Source: Clostridiaceae bacterium UBA4839
GTDB taxonomy: Bacteria > Bacillota > Clostridia > Clostridiales > Caloramatoraceae
DNA length: 19,490 nt
NCBI GenBank assembly: GCA_002400085.1
Contig: DHEX01000117.1
Coordinates: 1-19,490 of the forward strand
Reading direction: 5' to 3'
In this document: positions 14,662-19,490 of the stretch, one piece after another
Numbering within the stretch: position 1 is the first letter of the stretch
How the letters are laid out: each line of letters begins with the position of its first letter
The notes under the pieces: model-generated
Databases searched by the model: none
Told to the model about the DNA's origin: nothing
What the model saw: the letters and a program-made list of their open reading frames with translations, nothing else
Program-made: the position numbers and the translations under genes

Positions 14662-15753
14662 ATGAAAAAATTCTTAGCAACTGCTCTTGCTGTAATATTA
14701 GCAGCAAGTATGTTCACAGGTTGCGGTAAAAAGAAAACAGAAGAAAAGAAACCAGAAGGAACTAAGACTGAAGAACAAACAAAACTTAAAATAGGGTTTG
14801 TAAGTGACCAAGGTGGAATTAACGACAAGTCATTTAATCAGCTTGCATGGGAAGGAATTGGAAAGGCTGAAAAAGAGCTTGGAGTTGAAAAGAACAACCC
14901 AATTGAATCAAAACAGGTTGAACAGTATCAGCCAAACTTAAAAACAATGGCATCAAATTCTGACCTTACAGTTGGTGCTGGATTTATGATGGCAGAGGCT
15001 ATGACAGAAGTTGCAAAACAAATGCCAGATAAAAAATTTGCAATAGTTGATGCCTCAATTGATAGTCCAAACGTTTTATCACTATTATTTAAGGAACAAG
15101 AAGGTTCATTTCTTGTTGGAGTTATAGCTGGAAAAATGACAAAAACTAATAAAGTTGGTTTTATTGGAGGAGTGGAAGGACCAGTTATTAACAGATTTGA
15201 ATCAGGATTTGCTGCAGGAGTTATGGCAGTTAACCCTGAAGCAGGAAAGGGTTTAATGCCAATTGATGAGAAAACCCCTGGAAAGACTGTTAAATACATC
15301 GATTCATTTGATAATGTTGGAAAGGCAAAAGAAGCTGCAAAAATGCTCTATAATGATGGATGCGATATAGTATTCCATGCAGCAGGAGGAGCAGGAAATG
15401 GACTATTTGAAGCAGCTAAGGAAATGAAAAAATATGCAATTGGTGTTGATGCTGACCAGGCTCAGACAGTACCAGATGCAAAGGATGTTATTCTTTGCTC
15501 AATGCAGAAGAAAGTTGATGTAGCTGTTTATGATGCAATAAAGAATTTTAAAGATGGCAAATTTGAGGGCGGAAAAACAATGAATTTGGGAATCAAGGAA
15601 GATGGTGTTGATGTTGCACCAACAATTAATCCAGCTGTTCCAAAAGAAGTAATGGATGAAGTAGCTAAGTATAAGGAAGCAATAAAGACAGATAAGTTTG
15701 TAGTCCCGGGAACAAGAAAAGAATTAGTGAATTATAAGGCTCCACAGCTGTAA
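14662..15753 (+). CDS. BMP-family substrate-binding lipoprotein (nucleoside-type ABC importer)
   Basis: This 363-aa protein belongs to the basic membrane protein (TmpC/PnrA) family. The N terminus is a lipoprotein signal peptide, MKKFLATALAVILAASMFTG, followed by C21, which would be lipidated; Phe at lipobox position -3 is slightly unusual. A charged Lys/Glu-rich linker precedes the periplasmic-binding fold, which starts KIGFVSDQGGINDKSFNQ. That is the family's ligand-binding strand and loop. VGFIGGVEGPVINRFESGF is also typical. Family members bind purine or pyrimidine nucleosides; the ligand here is inferred. It has a GGGGGAG ribosome site and sits upstream of matching ATPase and permease genes, from which a hairpin separates it. 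Confidence 0.93.
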   Translation: MKKFLATALAVILAASMFTGCGKKKTEEKKPEGTKTEEQTKLKIGFVSDQGGINDKSFNQLAWEGIGKAEKELGVEKNNPIESKQVEQYQPNLKTMASNSDLTVGAGFMMAEAMTEVAKQMPDKKFAIVDASIDSPNVLSLLFKEQEGSFLVGVIAGKMTKTNKVGFIGGVEGPVINRFESGFAAGVMAVNPEAGKGLMPIDEKTPGKTVKYIDSFDNVGKAKEAAKMLYNDGCDIVFHAAGGAGNGLFEAAKEMKKYAIGVDADQAQTVPDAKDVILCSMQKKVDVAVYDAIKNFKDGKFEGGKTMNLGIKEDGVDVAPTINPAVPKEVMDEVAKYKEAIKTDKFVVPGTRKELVNYKAPQL

Positions 15754-15763
15754 TAAGACACAT

Positions 15764-15794
15764 AAGGCTAGATGCCAGGCATCTAGCCTTTTTT
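15764..15794 (+). terminator. Intrinsic terminator or attenuator after the BMP gene
   Basis: AAGGCTAGATGC and GCATCTAGCCTT pair around a CAG loop, followed by a T-run to 15794. The ATPase gene begins about 22 nt later with its own GGAGG. Partial termination would give more binding protein than transporter, a common arrangement. Confidence 0.8.
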
Positions 15795-15816
15795 AAAATA
15801 AGAAAGGAGGACACTA

Positions 15817-17367
15817 ATGGAAAAAGTTGTTGAAATGAAGGGCATCTCTAAAATTTTCCCGGGAGTTGTTGCAAATGACAATGTTGATTTTGAACTTTTA
15901 AAGGGAGAAATCCATGTACTGCTTGGTGAAAATGGAGCAGGGAAAACTACACTTATGAATGTTCTCTATGGACTTTATCAGCAGGATGCTGGTGAAATAT
16001 ATATAAAAGGGAAAAAGGTAGAGATGAAAAGCCCTAAAGAAGCAATTGACCTTGGAATTGGAATGGTTCACCAGCATTTCATGCTTGTGCATAACTTTAC
16101 AGTAGCTGAAAACATAATATTAGGTAAAGAACCTAGAAGTGGCATGAATGTTGATATGAAAAAAGCAGTAAAGGATACTAAGGATTTAGCAGATAAATAT
16201 GGCTTTAATATAAATCCTAATGATATTATTGAGGATATAACTGTTGGTCAGCAGCAGAAGGTTGAAATATTAAAATCCCTTTACAGAGGGGCAGATATTT
16301 TAATCCTCGATGAACCTACAGCAGTTTTAACACCTCAGGAAATTGATGAACTTGGTGTAATACTTAGAAATCTTGTAAGTCAGGGTAAATCAATAATACT
16401 TATTACTCATAAATTAAAAGAGGTTATGAGTATAAGCGATAGAGTAACTATATTAAGAAGAGGCAAGGTAGTTGATACATTAAATACTAAAGACACTAAT
16501 ATAGACGAGCTTGCTGAAAAGATGGTTGGAAGAAAGGTTAATTTGGTTGTAGATAAAAAGCCGTTGAATGCTGGCAAGACAATCTTTAAAGTTGAAGATT
16601 TACAGGCACTTGATTATAGAAAACTTCCAGCTGTTAAAGGCGTCAGCTTTGAAGTCCATGCTGGTGAGATATTTGCTATAGCTGGTGTTGATGGTAATGG
16701 TCAATCAGAACTTATTGAAACTATAGTTGGACTTAGAAAGCCAACTGGTGGGAAAGTAATAATTAATGATGAGGATATAACAGGCAAAAGTCCAAGACAA
16801 ATAAGTGAAGCTGGAATTGCCCATATACCAGAAGACAGGCATAAAAGGGGACTTATTTTGAAAGAGAGTTTAGCTGAAAATGCAGTACTTGGGAATCATT
16901 ATAGAGCTCCTTTTGCTAAGGGAATAATGATGGATTATGTAAAGATTAAGGAATATGCAAGGAAGCTTATAAATGATTTTGATGTAAGAACACCAAGTGA
17001 AAATGTAAGTGCAGCTTCTCTTTCAGGTGGTAACCAGCAGAAAATGGTAGCAGCCAGGGAAATAAATAAGGATCCGGATTTATTAATTGCAGCACAGCCA
17101 ACAAGAGGTCTTGATGTTGGAGCCATTGAGTATATCCATAAGAGGCTGGTTGCAGAAAGGGATAAGGGCAAGGCAGTTTTGCTTGTTTCCCTCGAACTTG
17201 ATGAGGTAATGTCACTTGCAGATAGAATTGGCGTAATTTATGATGGAAAAATTGTTGATATAATTGATAGAAAAGATGCTACAGAACAAAAACTTGGAAT
17301 ATTAATGGCAGGTGGAACGTTAAAGAAGACGCAAGGAGGTGCTGAAGGTGAAGCAATCAGAGGATAG
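15817..17367 (+). CDS. ABC transporter ATPase, two nucleotide-binding domains (nucleoside-type)
   Basis: This 516-aa cytoplasmic ATPase holds two ABC domains in tandem. Domain 1 has Walker A GENGAGKT (37-44) and Walker B ILILDEPTA with D165/E166, but the signature is ITVGQQQ rather than LSGGQ. Domain 2 has a Walker A lacking Lys (GVDGNGQSE, from 290), a canonical signature LSGGNQQK, and IAAQPTRGLDVGA, where the Walker B Asp and Glu are replaced. The head-to-tail pair thus gives one complete and one degenerate ATP site. This fits the RbsA/YufO-like sugar and nucleoside importer ATPases. AAAGGAGG precedes the ATG. The end overlaps the next gene by 20 nt. Confidence 0.94.
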   Translation: MEKVVEMKGISKIFPGVVANDNVDFELLKGEIHVLLGENGAGKTTLMNVLYGLYQQDAGEIYIKGKKVEMKSPKEAIDLGIGMVHQHFMLVHNFTVAENIILGKEPRSGMNVDMKKAVKDTKDLADKYGFNINPNDIIEDITVGQQQKVEILKSLYRGADILILDEPTAVLTPQEIDELGVILRNLVSQGKSIILITHKLKEVMSISDRVTILRRGKVVDTLNTKDTNIDELAEKMVGRKVNLVVDKKPLNAGKTIFKVEDLQALDYRKLPAVKGVSFEVHAGEIFAIAGVDGNGQSELIETIVGLRKPTGGKVIINDEDITGKSPRQISEAGIAHIPEDRHKRGLILKESLAENAVLGNHYRAPFAKGIMMDYVKIKEYARKLINDFDVRTPSENVSAASLSGGNQQKMVAAREINKDPDLLIAAQPTRGLDVGAIEYIHKRLVAERDKGKAVLLVSLELDEVMSLADRIGVIYDGKIVDIIDRKDATEQKLGILMAGGTLKKTQGGAEGEAIRG

Positions 17368-18466
17368 GAAAAAATCAAGCTCTAAATTCAAAGACAGTTT
17401 ATTAAATACTTTAAAGGGAATGCTTTTTCCAATTTCAGCTGTAATTTTTGCACTATTTGTATCAGTATTTTTTGTTATGTGGGCTAAAAATTTAGGATTT
17501 GGTGAATCAGCATCCCTTTTGTTCCGCTCATTATGGAAGGGAAGTTTTGGGACAAAGTTTAATTTTATGGAAACTCTTGTTTTTACAACACCTCTTATTT
17601 TTACAGGACTTGCACATTCTTTAGCTTTCAAAACAGGACTTTTTAATATAGGTGTTGAGGGCCAGTTTATTATTGGCATGATTACTGCAGCTATAGTAGG
17701 TCAAATTCCAGGTATACCGCATATATTGCATATTCTATTAATTATAGCTACCGGAATGCTTGCTGGAGGAGCATGGGCTTGGGTACCAGGAATTTTAAAG
17801 GCTAAACTTGGCACAAACGAAGTTGTAAATAGTATTATGATGAACTTTATAGGCATGTATCTTTCAAATTATTTGGTAATGGGACCTTTTCGTAAACCTG
17901 GAACAGCAAGTACGCAGCTTATACAGGATTCAGCAAAATTAACAAGGTTTGTATCTCCAAATGACAGGGTAAATACAGCCTTATTTATAGCAATAGGATT
18001 TGCAATTCTTGTTTATATTCTGCTGTGGAAAACTACTACAGGTTATGAACTAAGAGCTGTTGGAACAAATCCAGATGCATCTGAATATGGCGGGATTAGC
18101 ATTAATAAAAATATTATACTTGCCATGGTACTTTCAGGTGCTCTTGCAGGGCTTGGAGGAGCAACACATACTTCGGGAATTCAGTATCAGGCAAATCAGC
18201 TTTTTGGATTTCCTAACTTTGGATTTGATGGAATAACTGTTGCCCTTGTTGCAAAGAGCAATCCTATAGGGGTCATTTTTTCAGCACTTTTATTTGGAGC
18301 GCTAAACTATAGCTCTGCTGGGCTTCAAGTTGTAGGGATTCCTTCACAAATTGCAAGCTTAATACAAGGTATTGTAATATTATTTATTGCAGCAGAGTAT
18401 GGGTTTAAAATAATTGGTGCAAAAATCAGTGCAAAAAGAAAGAAGGAGGCGGTAGTAAATGAGTAG
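17348..18466 (+). CDS. ABC transporter permease 1 (nucleoside-type)
   Basis: This 372-aa polytopic inner-membrane protein belongs to the BPD_transp_2 (RbsC/YufP-like) permease family. After a short basic N terminus (QSEDRKKSSSKFKD) there are about nine hydrophobic segments. The family motif FNIGVEGQFIIGM lies early and the coupling region YELRAVGTNPDASEYGGI later. I place the start at the GTG at 17348, where AAGGAGGTG (17332-17340) is 7 nt upstream; the GTG at 17339 overlaps that site. The start lies inside the ATPase gene, and the stop overlaps the next permease, so the three are likely translationally coupled. Confidence 0.92.
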   Translation: MKQSEDRKKSSSKFKDSLLNTLKGMLFPISAVIFALFVSVFFVMWAKNLGFGESASLLFRSLWKGSFGTKFNFMETLVFTTPLIFTGLAHSLAFKTGLFNIGVEGQFIIGMITAAIVGQIPGIPHILHILLIIATGMLAGGAWAWVPGILKAKLGTNEVVNSIMMNFIGMYLSNYLVMGPFRKPGTASTQLIQDSAKLTRFVSPNDRVNTALFIAIGFAILVYILLWKTTTGYELRAVGTNPDASEYGGISINKNIILAMVLSGALAGLGGATHTSGIQYQANQLFGFPNFGFDGITVALVAKSNPIGVIFSALLFGALNYSSAGLQVVGIPSQIASLIQGIVILFIAAEYGFKIIGAKISAKRKKEAVVNE

Positions 18467-19394
18467 TGGAAGCATTCCAGGAGCAATTGTATTATTGACA
18501 GCAACACTAAGACTTGCAACGCCTCTTATGCTTACTTCACTTGGCGGTGTTTTTTCAGAGAAATCAGGAGTTGTAAACATAGGCCTTGAAGGAATAATGA
18601 CCACTGGTGCATTTTTTGCAGTATATGGTTCATATATTTCAGGAAATCCATGGATTGGAGTACTTTTTGCAATGCTTTCAGGGGCAATTGTGGCAGGAAT
18701 TCATGCTGTATTAAGTATTCACTTAAAAGCAGATCAGGTTATTTCAGGTACTGCAATTAACGTATTTGCAGCAGCCTTAACTAACTTTTTGATTTTTAAG
18801 TTTTATGGAGTATTTTCACAAACCCCTGGTGTTACCCCTGTCCCCTATCCAAGAGATGCGATGCTTAAAATACCAGTAATAGGTACATTCTTATCAGAAT
18901 TAAACTGGTTTGTATTTTTAGCATTTGGGCTGGTTATACTTTCAACTTATATATTAAATAAGACAGTGTTTGGACTTAGAATAAGGGCAGTTGGAGAACA
19001 TCCAAGAGCTGCAGATACATTAGGTGTAGATGTTTATAAAATAAGATATATCTGTGTAATATTATCAGGTGTACTTGGAGGATTAGGCGGTGCTACACTT
19101 TCAATTGGTATGATGAATATGTATTTAAATAATATGGTTAGCGGCAGAGGCTTTATTGCACTTGCAGCCATGATCTTTGGAAATTGGAAACCTCTTGGCT
19201 CAATGGGTGCATGCCTTATATTTGCTTTTGCAGATGCACTTTCACTTTATGCTAAAAAATTTGGATTACCGCTTCCACAGGAGTTCTATGCATCACTTCC
19301 ATATTTACTTACAATGATTGCTCTTGCAGGTTTTGTAGGGAAAACAACAGCTCCAAGGGAAGATGGAATTCCATATACAAAGGGCGAAAGATAA
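18459..19394 (+). CDS. ABC transporter permease 2 (nucleoside-type)
   Basis: This 311-aa polytopic membrane protein (YufQ-like) is the second permease of the importer. It carries VVNIGLEGIM, parallel to FNIGVEGQF in permease 1, and the coupling region GLRIRAVGEHPRAADTLGVD. About eight to nine hydrophobic segments are visible. The ATG at 18459 overlaps the preceding gene by 8 nt, with GGAGGCGG upstream. The gene closes the operon and a terminator follows. Confidence 0.93.
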   Translation: MSSGSIPGAIVLLTATLRLATPLMLTSLGGVFSEKSGVVNIGLEGIMTTGAFFAVYGSYISGNPWIGVLFAMLSGAIVAGIHAVLSIHLKADQVISGTAINVFAAALTNFLIFKFYGVFSQTPGVTPVPYPRDAMLKIPVIGTFLSELNWFVFLAFGLVILSTYILNKTVFGLRIRAVGEHPRAADTLGVDVYKIRYICVILSGVLGGLGGATLSIGMMNMYLNNMVSGRGFIALAAMIFGNWKPLGSMGACLIFAFADALSLYAKKFGLPLPQEFYASLPYLLTMIALAGFVGKTTAPREDGIPYTKGER

Positions 19395-19423
19395 AAAAAA
19401 GAAAAAATTAAATATTGTCAAAC

Positions 19424-19465
19424 AAAAGACCTATGACCATATTTTTATGGACATAGGCCTTTTTA
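19424..19465. terminator. Terminator after the ABC transporter operon
   Basis: AAAAGACCTATGACCATA pairs with TATGGACATAGGCCTTTT, with one mismatch and one G-U, and is followed by TTTT. The A-run on the left would also allow termination from the opposite direction. I see nothing definable in 19466-19490. Confidence 0.8.
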
Positions 19466-19490
19466 CTTCAAGGGATATCTTATGACATTT

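Noticed and set aside
1..19490. CRISPR array, insertion sequence, prophage or toxin-antitoxin system
   Set aside because: No spaced direct repeats, transposase, integrase or phage-like genes were found. All coding regions belong to housekeeping, amino-acid fermentation or transport families.

Overview
The window comes from a low-GC, strictly anaerobic, amino-acid-fermenting member of the Clostridia. The evidence is AT-rich DNA, strong GGAGG-type ribosome binding sites, Gram-positive leader RNAs (T-box, TPP and glycine riboswitches) and a complete selenocysteine-dependent glycine reductase operon. I cannot fix the genus; a Clostridiaceae member such as a Caloramator relative would fit.

Layout. 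1-1219: the 3' part of a T-box leader and asnA (asparagine synthesis). 1220-1700: a nested GC-rich palindrome, then a promoter, tRNA-Leu(CAG) and a probable terminator. 1696-3036: a TRM11-like RNA methyltransferase gene and a Fur-family regulator gene, ending in a hairpin shared with the convergent gene. 3034-3834 (minus strand): promoter, TPP riboswitch and thiT, a thiamine-uptake S component. 4004-6273: a Cof-type HAD phosphatase, TrmL and a DegV protein. 6382-14421: the glycine reductase locus. It has a consensus promoter, a glycine riboswitch with one clear aptamer and an intrinsic terminator, then grdX-trxB-trxA-grdE-grdA-grdB, two strong intergenic hairpins, and grdC-grdD. 14422-19490: a BMP-family lipoprotein, a hairpin, a double-domain ABC ATPase and two permeases (a nucleoside-type importer), closed by a terminator.

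How the genes work together. NADPH electrons pass through TrxB and TrxA to GrdA, the small selenoprotein A. Protein B (GrdE, self-cleaved to a pyruvoyl enzyme, plus selenoprotein GrdB) binds glycine and hands a carboxymethyl group to the selenium of GrdA. Protein C (GrdC/GrdD) releases acetyl phosphate, from which acetate kinase (not in this window) would make ATP. The riboswitch ties the operon to glycine supply. GrdA and GrdB each have an in-frame UGA, at codons 42 and 348, each followed by a compact hairpin placed like a bacterial SECIS. A standard gene caller would therefore break both genes.

No wholly new system is evident. The glycine reductase operon, its riboswitch and the transporter are known families. 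The points most worth a second look are the singlet-like glycine riboswitch, the hairpin pair splitting grdB from grdC, the CEVC active site of TrxA, the RBS-sequestering TPP switch, and the nested palindrome after asnA.
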